Shown: positions 10,304 through 23,487 of the stretch, one piece after another
Numbering within the stretch: the first letter of the stretch is position 1
How the letters are laid out: every line of letters begins with the position of its first letter
NCBI RefSeq assembly: GCF_036324505.1
Contig: NC_086356.1
Coordinates: 16,789,744 to 16,853,743 of the forward strand
Reading direction: 5' to 3'
Length of the DNA: 64,000 nucleotides
From: Eleginops maclovinus
Taxonomy: Eukaryota; Chordata; Actinopteri; Perciformes; Eleginopidae
Translations under genes and position numbers: made by a program
Notes under the pieces: model-generated
Seen by the model: only the letters and a program-made list of their open reading frames with translations
The model's database searches: none
What the model was told of the DNA's origin: nothing

Positions 10304-13300
10304 TTGACAGATCGAGAATATGCCTCACAGCTGGTAGGAGGGGCATCAATGACCGCTAGGGGGGGCACGGCCCTCGAATGCCCCCCCTTAGCGTCGGCAC
10401 TGATCCACCACTTCCAGACCAAGGAGCGCATCCTGAAGCTAGCGAGGGAGACCGGACCTCTCTCTTTTCGCGGAGCCCAGATACACATTTTCCCGGACTA
10501 CAGCGTGGAGGTCTCCAAGAAAAGAGCCACATACTCCGCGGTCAAACAGCAGCTGAGAAACGCCGGGTTCGCATACAGGATGTTTTTTCCTGCAAAGCTC
10601 CAGGTCATTCGCGGCAGCCTCCCAGGTACATCTTCCTCTCCATCTATTTCATAAACGTGTACAATGACCGTGAAAATCACAGAGATGGAGTTGTGGATGC
10701 GTTGAAAGGTATTTAAATTCACCAGGCTCCGTCTTTCTTACTTATGTGCATGGATTTTGTGTGGAGCTAAACCCGGGACAGACAGACTTTTGTTGAACTT
10801 TTATAGTTGGTCCACACAACGCTGCTCCTCTTTAATGGCAATTAAGATGCACAAAGATGCCCGGTCAGATAGATGCGCTCATTCACACACACACACGCGT
10901 ACCTGCACGCACGCACGCACGCATACACACACCACACTCCACACACAAAATAGTTTTTCTCCATGTTACCTACTTACGTTACGTAAAGTTCTACCATTCA
11001 TTATAACCAGTCTCTCAGGGTTTTTTTGCACAAGTTCATGTGAACCTGTATACTGTTTTTGCAAATGTTACTGCTGATAACAGAGTTTTGTGTAAGTTGA
11101 GTGTTGAGAACTGGCAGTTAAGAGCACAGTTCGAGTTCCACGTCCCCTCTGGGATGCTGTCCTTCACCAAGTTTTTTTTTTGTTTTGTTTTTTTGTGTGT
11201 TTTATGCCATCTGTTCAGTTTCCTTTTTCTTCTCTTTTTTTTTCTTTGCCCTACTCCACTCCCCCCTTCACCCCTACTGCTGGTATTTGCCTCTCTAATC
11301 TCTTAGAACATGACAACTGCATCTAACTGCAATCAAACTCAGCCCATCCACTTTATATCTTTAAATACTAAAGGTATGAATAATTGGGTGAAAAGACAGA
11401 AAATAGACTCCTATCTCCGAAAGCTACATTCACACATAGTCTTTCTACAGGAAACGCATCTCAAAAACGATCACGCTAAGTATCTCAAGAGGGGATGGGT
11501 TGGCCAGGTTTATCATTCGCGGTTTAATGCCAAAGCAAGAGGGACAGCTATCCTCATACATAAGGACATTCCATTTCAAGCTAAGGAGGTGATCGCTGAC
11601 ACAAATGGGAGATTTGTCATTGTCTCGGGTCGGTTATTTGCCAGCCTTGTCATTATGGTGAATGTTTATGCTCCAAACTGTGATGATTATAATTTCTTTA
11701 ACAAGCTATTCTCAATCATACCCGATGACAACAACTACAATTTGATAATAGGGGGAGACTTTAACTGTGTGCTTAACACTGCATTGGATAGATCATCCAG
11801 CAGGGTTCAACCTCTCACCAAATCTGCCAAAGTTATCAACAATTTTATTGTTGAAAATGGTGTTTCTGATATCTGGAGATTTAAATTCAACAACAAGAAA
11901 GTTTTTTCCTTTTTCTCCAATGTTCATCACACATACACCCGTATCGACTACTTTATTTTAGATAAGAGATTACTGGGAAATGTTAGCTCCTGCTCATATC
12001 ACAGTATTACAATATCAGACCACGGAGCAGTTTCATTTCAAATATCATTAACAAACTCCTTTAGACCCTCTCGCAACTGGAGACTTAACTCCCTCCTCCT
12101 AGCTGACAAACAATTCGTAACTCATATTATTTCTCAGATTGTATGTTTTCTTGAAACTAATGCCTCCCCAAATATCTCTCACTCAACCTTATGGGAGACC
12201 CTTAAGGCCTACCTTTGTGGGCAAATAATAGAATTTTCCTCCAGGGCAAAAAAAGCAAGAGAGTCCAAAATCAGTGAGATCTCACGTTCTATTTCGAAGA
12301 TTGATAATCGCTACTCATTATCGCCTTGTCCTGAACTTTTTAAAGAACGGCTACGCCTACAGACAGAATACAACTTACTTTCCACAGACAGAGCCACACA
12401 TCTACTTACAAAATCTCAATTCGCTGTTTATGACTCGGGTGATAAGGCTGGCAGGCTACTGGCCCGGCAGGCTCGTCAAGCCCAGTCCTCTCGTCTTATT
12501 CCTAAGATTCATAATAAAACAGGAGAAATAGTCACAGACCAAAAGGAAATCAACAACACTTTCAAAGAGTATTATAGCGGCTTATACAGCTCGGAGTGGG
12601 ATAATTCTTCACAACTCAACCATTTCTTTGACAAACTTCCTTTCCCTTCTGTTCCAGCCGAACAAAACTCTTTATTGGGAGGTCAGATCTCAAAGAAGAA
12701 ATTCTGGAAGCGATCAAATCTTTAAAATGTAATAAAACAACTGGACCGGACGGTGATATTTCAGAATTCTATAAAAATGTGCGCATCAACTATGCCCCTT
12801 GCTTAAAGACATGTTTAATGAATCCCTCTCATCTGGCCTTCTTCCACCTACTTTACGACAAACTGCAATAACTCATACCAAAAGGGGGCAAAGACCCACT
12901 TCAATGCGCCTCATATCGTCCAATCTCCCTACTTCATGTAGATTACAAAATTCTATCTAAGGTCCTAGCATCACGGCTGGAGAAGATCACTCCGCAGTTA
13001 ATCTCTTCAGACCAAACTGGCTTTATCTCAAACAGACACTCCAGCTCCAATCTCCGCAGGCTTTTTAATATTGTTTACTCAACTTCATCCTGCTCTCCCG
13101 AAATGGTGATATCTCTTGACGCTGAAAAAGCATTCGATCGAGTTGAATGGCAATATCTTTTTTTTACACTTAAAAAATTCGGATTCGAAGACTCTTTTAT
13201 CTCATGGATTAAACTCCTCTACTCTCAACCGCTAGCCACTGTAATTACTAACGGACAACATTCTGGAAACTTCCCTCTTGGCAGAGGCACACGCCAAGGC

Positions 13301-15510
13301 TGCACTTTATCTCCCCTTCTGTTTGCCATTGCCGTGGAACCTCTAGCCATAGCGCTAAGACAATCCGATGACTTCCTTGGTGTGACACGCGGAGGCATTA
13401 CACACAAAATATCCTTATATGCCGATGACATTCTTTTATATGTTACAGACCCACTCACATCTGTCCCCCCTATTCTCAATATCCTACATCAATTTGGGAA
13501 AATCTCAGGCTACAAAACTAATTATGAAAAAAGCGAGATGTTTCCCCTCAATCAATCTGCCTCTTTAATCCCTGCAGCAAACTTCCCATTCAGAATTGTC
13601 AAAAAGGGCTTTAAATATCTTGGAGTTGAGATTACATCTTCTTTTTCATCCCTCTTTACCAAGAATTTTGGCACTTTATTCGAAAAATGCAAAAAAGACA
13701 TGTCTAGATGGATGAACCTTCCACTGTCCATAATCGGCCGTGTTAATCTAATTAAAATGTCTGTGTTACCAAAATTTCTCTACCTTTTCCAGAGCATCCC
13801 TATCTTGATAAAAAAGTCTTTTTTTCACTCCTTGGAGAGGAGCATATCATCCTTTATTTGGAATGGCAAACCTCCAAGAATTAGGAGAAATGCACTTCAG
13901 AGACCTAAAAACTTGCCGGCCTGGCCCTACCCAATTTTATTCACTACTATTGGGCATGCAACATAAAAGCACTGTTACAATGGATGAGGGGAGCTGAACC
14001 TGACAGGCGTGAGACCTGGGTACAATTGGAACAGTCCTGTACTCCATTTAATCTGCGTTCTGTACTATGTGCTCCGTCACCTCCTCCTTTATGCCAATTC
14101 AAATCTAATCCAGTGGTATATGACTCCATCAGAATTTGGTCACAGTTCAAAAGGCATTTCAGTTTGCAGACAACATCGATACACTCTCCCCTCAAGAATA
14201 ACTACAACTTCCCTCCCTCTCTGACTCTACTTTTAGGATCTGGGACTCAAAGGGCATTAAATCCATTGGTGCTCTGTACGTTGATGGGAAATTTGGATAA
14301 TTTACACAACTTTCTCAATTATTTAATCTACCAAATTCTAACTTCTTCAGATGTCTCCAGATTAGGAATTTTGTTTTAAAAAAAAAACTTCCTCTTTTCC
14401 TGACCGTCCTATGAACAATGCCGTCGATCATATTCTCTCTTTAGCCCCATGCAACAAAGGGTTAGTTTCTATTCTCTATAGCACTATAAGCAATATCACT
14501 CCTTTATCTCTGCAGGATGTCCGGAACCTTTGGGAGAACGACTTAGGTGAGGAAATAGCAGATGAACAATGGCAAAAAATGCTGGACTTAATACATACCT
14601 CTTCCCCGCGTGCTAGGCACAGGTTAATACAACTTAAAATTGTTCTGAGAGTCCATTATACCAAAGCAAGGCTGGCGAAACTGTTCCCTAATATAGACCC
14701 TTCATGTCCTCGCTGTGGCAATCAACCAGCAGATCACATGCACATGTTCTGGTCATGCCCCAACCTCAGCACATTTTGGGGCAACATTTTCAGTGCTTAC
14801 TCCAAGATGTTTCAAAAGGACATCACTCCCAACACTATATGTGCCTTATTTGGTTTCACTCCTCTAGCCGGCTCCCTTAAAGGTAGAGCTCAGGCAGTCA
14901 CAGCTTTTACCTCCCTGATCGCTAGACGACTGATCCTTCTCTCCTGGAAGGACCAAGCACTTCCCAACTTTACAAGATGGATCAGAGACACTATGCACTT
15001 CCATAAACTTGAGAAAATCAGATACACACTGAAAGGCTCTTTGCAGAAGTTTATACAGATTTGGACCCCCTTCTTAGATTATTATGATAGTCTTCAAGTA
15101 CCACTAAACCAGGACGAGTAGGGTCTCCCCCCCCCCCCTTTCTTTCTTTCAATTACTCTTTATTTACTTTTTTCTTTTTCTTTTTCCATTGATTTTATTT
15201 GATTTCCTTTACTTCTTTATAGACTGATATATTTTGTTATCCTTGTACATTGAATTATATCATATGCACTTTTCCTATATACTTGGTGTGACAAATATAT
15301 TGAACAATTACTCTTATTAAATCTGAACTCGAGGGGACAGCTGGGATTGCTGGGGAGGGTTGATTGGGTGGGATTGGGAGGGATGGGCAAGGGAAATTGG
15401 AATTCAGCTGGACATTGCAGCCATTTTATGTTTGTGTACATTTCTGACCAATGTGTGCTGCTAACACAGTGCAATATAACTTGAAAATTCAAATAAAAAT
15501 TGTTAAAAGA
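10304..15510 (+). mobile_element. 5'-truncated L1-like LINE (ORF1 tail, ORF2, 3' UTR), dead
   Basis: The 3' part of ORF1 (about 10304-10630) carries ARETGPLSFRGAQIHIFPDY, typical of the L1 ORF1p C-terminal domain. A CA/CG-rich spacer follows. ORF2 starts at 11310 with an AP-type endonuclease: NTKGMN, FLQETHL, GGDFNCVLN, SDHGAVSF. It breaks near 12720 and again before 13100. Reverse transcriptase resumes at 13103-13966 with DAEKAFDRVEW and YADDILLY. The C-terminus (14411-15121) contains a Cys/His cluster, CPRCGNQPADHMHMFWSC. The element ends with an A-rich tail at about 15490-15517. Several frameshifts make it inactive. Confidence 0.92.
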
Positions 15511-15517
15511 AAAAAGA

Positions 15518-16356
15518 CATAAAGGGTCTGTGACCATGTGTGTGATTGTTGAAATGTGTCTGCTCAGCAGTGCTCTTCACTATTGGTGTCTCCTCTGCAC
15601 CTGGCCACAGGAAGCCCGTTGGTGTTACAGCTCCTACAAATGGGACCAGCTGGACCAGCATGACCAGTTACCTTCTGGTCTGCAAAACATTTCCCAAATG
15701 TTTAGGGAAAACGACCTAAAGGGACATTGAGGCCTTGTTCTACCTTCCATAGGAAATGCATTGTTTTCAGTTTAAGTTCTTGTGTATCTTGCCTTTTGAT
15801 TGGTAGATAGCGCCACCCTGTGGTCATGTTGTGGTACTAGAGTGAGTGTACGTAGTTGCATCCCTAGCTTCGTTCTCTTCCTGAACCACTCGACGAAGAA
15901 AGACCACGCTGTAACACCGCTCCTGGAAATCTAAAACGTTTGAGCTTCGGACATTATTTGTCTGTAAGTAGACGTTATATGATTTCATGCTAGACTCTGT
16001 TTAGATTAACAAGAATTACGTCAAATGTGTAGGATTCTCACTTATATACGTCTAAAATGTAATCTGATTAGCAATGCTAGCTCTCGTGTGTTAGCAATGA
16101 ACAGCTTGATTTGTACTTCAAGAAGTGTAAACTCATGTGCGTTTTATTTATTACAGTTTTACAAAACGAAATAACTCTGTATGTTTGCTGCAACTTCAGT
16201 AAAGAAACAAGAAAAGAAAGCCTTGTGAATTGAATTCCACTTCTTCATACAAGATAAAGCTGTTAGCTAGCTGTCTAGTTTTGCAAGACTGGAACGCACT
16301 GCGAGGGCAGCATAGGCCTTGTTGGTAAGTGAGATACTATTTCTGTTTACTCTTAC
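15518..16356. other. No confirmed gene; possible 5' exon near 15850-15963
   Basis: Between the L1 tail and the C9 remnant I see no recognisable coding exon. A GC-balanced stretch at 15850-15963 ends in CTGTAAGTAG, which could be a splice donor of an untranslated first exon on the plus strand. This rests only on its appearance. Confidence 0.25.
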
Positions 16357-17639
16357 CTGGAGTTTTAGCATTTTCCCCCTTGACATTCTGTGAAGCCATG
16401 CCTTCAAACAGGTTAGGATACAGATACACTTCCCATCCAGCAGTGCAAGGGTGCCTCCGTTATGACAGGGCTTACACTTGCACACGTTATACTCTGCCAC
16501 ATATTCTGTGGTGGCCCGCTTCAGGTTGGATATCCTGGAGTTAGCACCTGGCATGTCCAATGGAATTAACATATAAATGGCTTCAGACTGTCAGAATCAA
16601 CACACAATGAGCATCATTGCACTTGCTGTGATATGAAAACAGAAGGAGGACATGCATGTTTGTTCAAAATTTCACAGAAATCCATCCAGTGACTTATGAG
16701 AATTTTTACTAAAAGCATCAGATGTTTCCCAATTTATCGAGTAGATATTTCATAGGATAAGTGATACCTTAGACGTCACATTAATGGTGCAGAATTCAAA
16801 TTCAGGGGAAAGGTAAAGTCTTTATGATTCATCCTCCGGACACCAAGAAGTTTGTTTAAAAAGTAATCTAATAGTTGCAATAGTGTATTCTGTATCAGAG
16901 TGATGGCCTTGCTAAAAAGATTGTTGTCACAGCATGTCATCTTTAATGATATTGTTATAGCTTCACTATGCCGATCAATCTTTCTTAGCGTTTTATGTAA
17001 CATACCATTATTTCCGCTGATACTTTTTCTCCCAAGCCTCTTTTAATGATTGCATTTCAACCACGTTCACACAACCAGAAGAAGTGCAAGAAAGCCCATC
17101 CAGCTTACCTTAATGGTCAGCAGCGCAGGGGCATCAGAGATGGTCCGGGCCCACTCCACATAAGTAACGACATCCATCGCTTCATCCTTCAATTCAGCGC
17201 TCATTTCCATAGCATTTTGTAGAGTGCCACCTTTGACCGATGTCATCTCTTTGTCCACCACTGCTTCTCCGTGAGTTTCAATTGTGTGGCAACAAGGGAA
17301 GACTTTTAGTGACTTTCCACATTCATACATTACCGTAAACTTTAATCATACACATTACAATAGCTGTGCTCGATCTACTCATAAGGCTTGGTTTCTGAGG
17401 TTACGTTCAGATTCTTGCTGGTTTGTTTGAATACACAACATTCTCCCAGTTTTTGCTTTCTTAGATTCGTCAGAGGAATTGTTCTTAATGCCGCTAATAA
17501 AGCAAATATACCCACTCAATTTGCCTAAGTTTCACTGTTGAAGCCGCATGTAAGCCTTCCTCGGAACTTGAGAGTAATTCTGTCCTTTTTTCCCCCTTTT
17601 TTAAATTCATATTTATTTTCTATTTTTTATCTTTAATAT

Positions 17640-17745
17640 TTTTTTTAATGCATGCTTTTTGTTGTCTTTGGCTCTGTTGTTGCAGTAGCAAATGTAAATT
17701 TCCTCTCTGTGGTACGAATAAAGGTATTCTGATTCTGATACAAAT
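17640..17745 (+). repeat. LINE/SINE-type 3' tail inside a C9 intron
   Basis: TACGAATAAAGGTATTCTGA followed by a repeated TTCTGAT is the characteristic 3' end of an abundant teleost non-LTR family. Only the terminal part is recognisable. Confidence 0.5.
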
Positions 17746-19236
17746 GGCCAGTATTGGCAGCAGGAAGGATTGAAGCTACACATCTCAGCATACGTGTGAG
17801 TACGGTCTAGTATAAGATATATTTCACAAATTCTTTAAATATTAGATTTCCTATCAGTATGATCAGGTAACACAGGGAAAGCTGACCTTTGTCTTTGTTT
17901 GTTACATCGTTACAGTCGCTGCCTTTCACATGTCCATCAACTTTTCCTGAAATGTCTGCGATTATGCCCAATTTCAATTTGAAACATCCTTGAATCTTTC
18001 TCTGTCAGATCTGCTAGAATGAGAAAGCATATGAGTGAGTTATTATTACATTGTGCAAAAAACGTTTGGTTTGAATAGAGACGTACTTTTGGCCTGTATG
18101 GTGTCCTGGTTGAGAACATAAATCAACTCGTAGCCTATTCGCCGCCCGTCTTCCCGTTTTTGGTGTAGTGAGTTCCGTAGTCCTCTAGGAAGACTAAATA
18201 AATACCCTTCTCATACTTGAGGCAAAGATTTGATATGCTCCAAGAATTCATCTGCCATTTTCAGATCGCGGGAACGCATCCTGTAGGTGCTTAGCTGCAC
18301 GGAGCCCTTCAACCGCATGAAGCTCCAGTTCTGTGTGTGCAGGGGAGAGGCATCAGTAATACACAGATGGCATCTATTTGAGAGTATATACACAGTAGTG
18401 TCTTTTACCTTGATGGCGGAGATCTGTGAGACATTCTTTATCATTTTTTTCTTGTCATATTCATAATCTAAACCCACTTTTGATGATGTTTTATTTGACA
18501 TGGATCCCTCAGATGGGCGGAATTTGAAGGAAAGCCCGGCATAAACTTTAGAACTCATCTCTTTTAGCATTTCCCTCAGGAGGATCGTGTTTGTTTTCGT
18601 AAATATCTCTAGAAGATGTCTCTTCCACTATCGTCTGGAAAACAGCGAGACAACATTTTGTGATGGCAGATCTTACAGAATAGTCTCATTCATGTTTGAC
18701 AGATAGGGGTAAAACAGGTGAAACGGTTTTGGCTAACCTGATAGTTGAACACACTGACAATCCAGGGAAGTCTTTCAATTATCCCAGGCTCGGGATTCCA
18801 CACTCGATCACACTTCCCGTTGAAGTAATCATTGTTGAACGGGTTCATGCGAGGATCTGCACCCAGGATGTTGATTGTGGAGCATGGACACTATGAAAAG
18901 TATTATACTTACAAAAGTTTGAGCTGTACAGTTGAGTAAACTAGGAGACATGTTCTATAACTTGTAATAAACAGAATAGTTTTACATTATGGGATATTCT
19001 TACACTTGGACTGAGTGAGGCTTCCTGAAGATAACAATTTAGTATTTCAGGCTCTTTCACAGAATACACACATAATTCAGGATTTTTTTTTACCAATTAC
19101 ATATTTATCAGGGAAAAGTCAGTAAATTAATTAATTATTTTATAGTTAAGGCTTTCTGCATTAATTTTACAGCATTTTTAACCCTAACCCTTTGGTAAAA
19201 CTGTCAGGAAATGAAATACAAACAAAAACAAAACCT

Positions 19237-19263
19237 GTGTGTGTGTGTGAGAGAGAGAGAGAT
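19237..19263. repeat. GT/GA microsatellite
   Basis: A run of GT repeats passes directly into GA repeats. Confidence 0.9.
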
Positions 19264-19699
19264 TAGACCAAAAAAGAGTAATGAACAACAAAACTATAAT
19301 GAATTAAAATGAATACTGAAATACTGATTCTAACTCAACTTTCACCATGAAGTTACTGTGATTTGGATTTGATGCAGTACATGCCAGCTAGCACAATATT
19401 GTCATCAAACTCATTTGAAAATTGAGTTTTCACTGACAGTTTTAACTTTTGACTCACTCTGGTTTTCGTGCAATTATCACAAGGACTCCACTCTGACCAG
19501 CGGCTGCAAGTACAATTCACTGCTGGTGATCCTGTACCAAATCTTTAGTTCATAAAAACGAGATGCTTCAAATGAAAATAATGAAATAAGAATATACATA
19601 CATTCCTTCTCCAAGAAGCGTCAGAGTCAGACACAGGCTAGAGAGGCCCAGCTGTAGAGCGATCCTCATGATGAACCTCTGAAGAGACAATTGGTGTTT

Positions 19700-21265
19700 T
19701 GAGACTGTCCCTGTTAAGCCTTTAAAGCTACATCTCTGTCAATGATTATTTAACCGCAAAAGGGCCAAGTTGATGTCATCGGAGTCAATGGTTTGGATTT
19801 CAGGTGCAGCATATTGACTCATTGGTCGGAAACTCCAAAAAGCAGAGTTTAAATGTTTGTTTTAGTTATGGGTGTCTGTATGTATTGTTGTTCACACTGT
19901 ATGCAAAGCCCTAAAAAACATGATTATTAGTAAAAATGATTAATTTCTTCTCATAATTTCTGCAAAACTGTTTATATAACTGTTGTCTGTTCCTTTAGTT
20001 ATGTGCTGATCAATTGAACCACAGCCTAATTTACGAACAAAACATAAGAATGTACTAAAGAAAAATATATGTTCATGTTTATGTTTCTAGTTTACTGTGA
20101 TTTCAAAATACCATTCCCCAAATAACTGCAAAGAAATATGACTGAAAATCGTAGGTTTTATTACATAGCATTACATCTATTTTGAGACAGTTATTGAAAT
20201 ATTCAGAAAGTATAAATGAAAAGAAAATGATCTCAAATGCTTTAACTTTTTTAATGAGGGATTCAGTGACAAAGCATTATGCTACATATTTCCTTCCTTA
20301 GTCTTAAATGTACACTGCACATAGTGAAGCATAGTCATTGCAATACCTAATACAAACGACTGTAAAGATGTGTTTATACTGTAGAATGTATATAAATATA
20401 ATTATGTCCCCTTTTTGTGCAGGCACATGGTTTATACCAAAGGCCAAAGGTCATTTAATTTTAAGAATTCATTGGAGACAGTTTCCTAGTTTCAGTTTTT
20501 TTCCAGGATTATGCAATCATTCAGGCAGACTCGCAGCAAAGCAGAGCAAACATTTAAAGGGGCAGCTTTGGCTGAACTTTCAGTGCACATTTAGGTCAAC
20601 ATGTGATATTGGGAAACTATCAAAATCAACAGCGTAAATACTCGCTGGAACTGCAGGGATCCAAGCTGTTATGAACTTTGACAGGGTTTCGCTTCTGAAG
20701 TGCAGCTCTTCATCCACAAGGGGGAAACATTGAACAGAGAACAACCGTTTATAGTACTGTGTGTTCGTGTCTTCGGTCCACACACTGTTTATGTACAGGG
20801 CTATGGAACACACTAATATAAGGACTTTACATAATTTACATAAACAAAGTCTTTCAATGGCAAGTCAACACTGTTTTCTTAAATAAATATAGTTATAACT
20901 GATGCACAATGCACAGGAAGTTTTAAACCATTGCACGTAATGATCTGTCATGTGATCTGCTGGCTTCTGCTGAGTCTGCACGCGCATGCTCTAGTAAGTG
21001 TAAACTGTTTGCCTACATTTGGATTCTTTATTTTGTATGCTATCTTTATTTTAAAAAATCAAGAGAAAACTGAACATCTTTTCAGGGTTTATTCTTGCTT
21101 TAACTTTTATTATTCTACTCTGGGTCAAATGTAGAGACGTGTGTGTGTTCATCATCATGAAGCCTAGCATCACTTTTTGTACGGAAACAGCTACTTTAAA
21201 CAAACAAATGTACTGTCGCGCGCTCTAGCTCATGCACAGGTATGGACGAGCGTCACTCACGTTCT
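19700..21265. other. Intergenic, nothing recognised
   Basis: AT-rich sequence between the C9 5' end and the promoter at 21.27 kb. Open frames here (for example near 20338 and 20931) have no domain or splice signals that I can support. Confidence 0.4.
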
Positions 21266-21273
21266 ACCGAGGT

Positions 21274-21305
21274 TATAAAACGCTGCAGAGCTTCTAATCA
21301 GTCAT
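21274..21305 (+). promoter_or_regulatory. TATA-box promoter of the tyrosine-rich protein gene
   Basis: TATAAAA at 21274-21280 is followed about 25-30 bp later by TCAGTCATTTGCA, a plausible initiator around 21300-21305. The first ATG of the downstream coding exon lies about 145 bp further on, giving an ordinary 5' leader. Confidence 0.6.
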
Positions 21306-21446
21306 TTGCACTCAGACTTGACCCCAGTTCGCTTGCGAAAACTGGAGATTTTAAATCTTGGATTCCTGATCCCAAAAACTTCTAGACAACAACCTGTTTG
21401 ATAACTGAGCTTCAGAAACACCTCAAGTAATCTACCAGCTGAAAAC

Positions 21447-23487
21447 ATGGCTTCGTCTGGACCCCCTGCGGAGGAGCACCTGCTGACCCGTGTCACACGG
21501 TGGTTCACTGGCTTTGCCGGTAAGAAATAATTTATTTCTAAGTCCAAATATATTTATTATGTTTCTTTAGTCATTTTAAGTTATTTGCATTAAAAAATGT
21601 GCATTCAGTTACGTGAAATTGTTGAATATTAAGATTGAGAAACCATGGAATGTTGGCTTGAAAGTCGGTAAAAACAAGATTTGGGGTCGCTCAACGTTTT
21701 TTTCGGTGTTAAATGAAAAAAATATGATAGAACTTGGAAAACTTAGTCGGGACAGGTGTAGGATGTGTATACAAAGGTGTAGAGATTTGAAAAAAAATGT
21801 TATTTAGTTTAAAGGTCTCACATTTCTGAATTAAAGTGTCGAAAATTGACAAAACAAAATGGCGACCAGCACCATGGGATAATAGAATGTAGCTACATGT
21901 CCAGGGTAGTTTCTCTGTTTGCTGCTTTGAATGTATCTGGATATGTTGTGGGGTCCTTTTAAGTTTAACAATAACAAATGTGTTAACTTTATTTCCAAAT
22001 AGTTTAAATATTCTTAAATTCATATATCGTTTGTATTTTCTGAAGAGATCAGTGGTTTGTCTCTGATTGCGTATCCAATATGCTGTCCCCGCACATCATT
22101 ATTTGTATCTCGTAAAAAAAGAGATTCACCAACTATAGGCAATTTATTTGCTGTCCCAAAACGCACAAATTCGGATGTGGTTCTTTTGGAGAATCCCTGT
22201 TTTTAATTGTGATGTAATTCATGAAGCGTTGAAGCGTATCTTCGCATGTAGGTCCGTGCCCAATGCCCATCAAACTTTTTGGCCACATCTCCCGTGTTTT
22301 CCAAACAAGATGTCTTCAGTAGTAGAGTAGGATTATTGTGTTATTAAATCGACTTATTATTGCCTCACTGAGTCCCTGTTACAGCTGTGCTTATTATAGG
22401 GAAAATATATCATTTGGCTAAAGCTACATAGCATTGTCCTGATTTGCCCTTATTTTGAAAGTGCAAATTAAGATGGACTTTAGTTATCCCTGTGGGGAAG
22501 TTCAGGGATAGAGAGCTGCTAAAACAGGCGGCCACTCAAGGCGGTGGCAGAGACTTTATGCAGTAACATGTCCCTCATCACAGTTTTTGGCAGCCAAATA
22601 TGCAACACCAACCTGCATAATAACAAATGTATAAATAACATGATTACACAACAGCCCCTTACCTGTGTTTCATCATGCCTTATAACACCACTCTATTATA
22701 CTGTCACAATGTGTAATAACAATAACAGTGGCTGAATTGCACACTAATGATAATACTTTTAGAGAGGTCAGTATGACGCCTTTAGACCAACTGATTAAAT
22801 CAGTTTCATAGAAGTGCAGAATGTGACTTTTTTTTCAAATAAATGTCTGGTTCCTCAGGTGGCTCCCTGTGGCCTGTGACCAACGCTTGCCCCGATGCTG
22901 CGACTCCTCCCGATGACCCTGTTCTCCCTGAGGTCGATGAGGAAGAGGCCAACGCTGTTGGGGTGGACGCTGTGGATGGGCTTCAGGAGGCTCAGGCTGA
23001 GCCTAGTAGAGGTAATGGAGACAGTGAGCAGCCCCCTCCTGCTGCTCCTTCTCCTGTTTATTACGCTGTTTATTACACTGTTCCCTATGCCGTTCCTTAT
23101 TCTGTTCCCTATGCCGTTCCTTATTCTGTTCCCTACCCTTGCTATGCTCCTTGGTCTAATCGGTATGCTTACCACTATGCTGCCCCTCCTCCTTTCACTG
23201 ATCCTTATGCTTACCCCTATGCGGCTCCTGCCTACCCTCAGGCTGCTCCTACTTACCCTCAAGCTGCTCCTGCCTACCCTCAGGCTGCTCCTGCCTACCC
23301 TCAGGCTGCTCCTGCCTACCCTCAGGCTGCACCTCCCCATGATGCACATCCTTTAGATGATGATGATGTTGATAACTATGGTATTGATGAGTATCTTAGG
23401 CAGATCAGGTACTATGGCGAGCAGTCGCCTGAGGATGAGGATGAAGAGATTGATGTCGTCGGACTCGACATCGGGCCACTACCTTGA
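21447..23487 (+). CDS. Unknown Tyr/Pro-rich low-complexity protein, two coding exons
   Basis: Exon 1 is 21447-21519 (24 codons plus 1 nt, donor GTAAGA). Exon 2 begins at 22859 after a TTCCTCAG acceptor and runs to the TGA at 23485-23487; the joined frame gives 233 residues. The N-terminus, MASSGPPAEEHLLTRVTRWF, could form a short amphipathic helix. A moderately acidic linker follows, then a tyrosine-rich repeat of the VPYAVPYS type (about 23080-23150). Five AAPAYPQ-type repeats lie at about 23220-23335, followed by an acidic tail with IDEYLRQIRYYGEQ. The composition is prion-like, as in proteins that form condensates, but I do not recognise the family. The intron has normal ends and the promoter has a TATA box, so I consider the gene real. 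Another frame stays open beyond the stop; see the next entry. Confidence 0.65.

Larger units (their letters stand above)
16357..19669 (-). pseudogene. c9: Complement component C9 pseudogene
   Basis: Minus-strand exons match teleost C9, the pore-forming subunit of the membrane attack complex. The order is: signal-peptide exon 19602-19669 (MRIALQLGLSSLCLTLTLLG); thrombospondin-1 exon 19458-19522 (CTCSRWSEWSPCDNC); 18738 to about 18885 (INILGADPRMNPFNNDYFNG); then MACPF exons 18419-18634, 18087-18330, 17887-18001 and 17109 to about 17290. The last exon seen is an EGF-like one at 16357-16587 (CKPCHNGGTLALLDGKC). Defects: no LDL-receptor-A exon between 18.9 and 19.46 kb; a shift after IYEN at about 18595; a shift after KSLPQ at about 18215 followed by an in-frame TAG in the same exon; and a shift with Cys loss after GKCICI at about 16420. 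The 17887-18001 exon is still open. USP20 and RPL7A in the same window read cleanly, so general sequencing error is less likely. Confidence 0.85.

Noticed and set aside
10880..10945. CRISPR-like short repeats (CACG/CACA)
   Set aside because: A simple microsatellite inside a LINE; CRISPR arrays do not occur in vertebrate nuclear genomes.
22855..23349. Minus-strand 164-codon open frame (Ser/Arg-rich)
   Set aside because: It is the complement of the Tyr/Pro repeat region; its composition is dictated by the plus-strand repeats and it has no promoter or splice signals.
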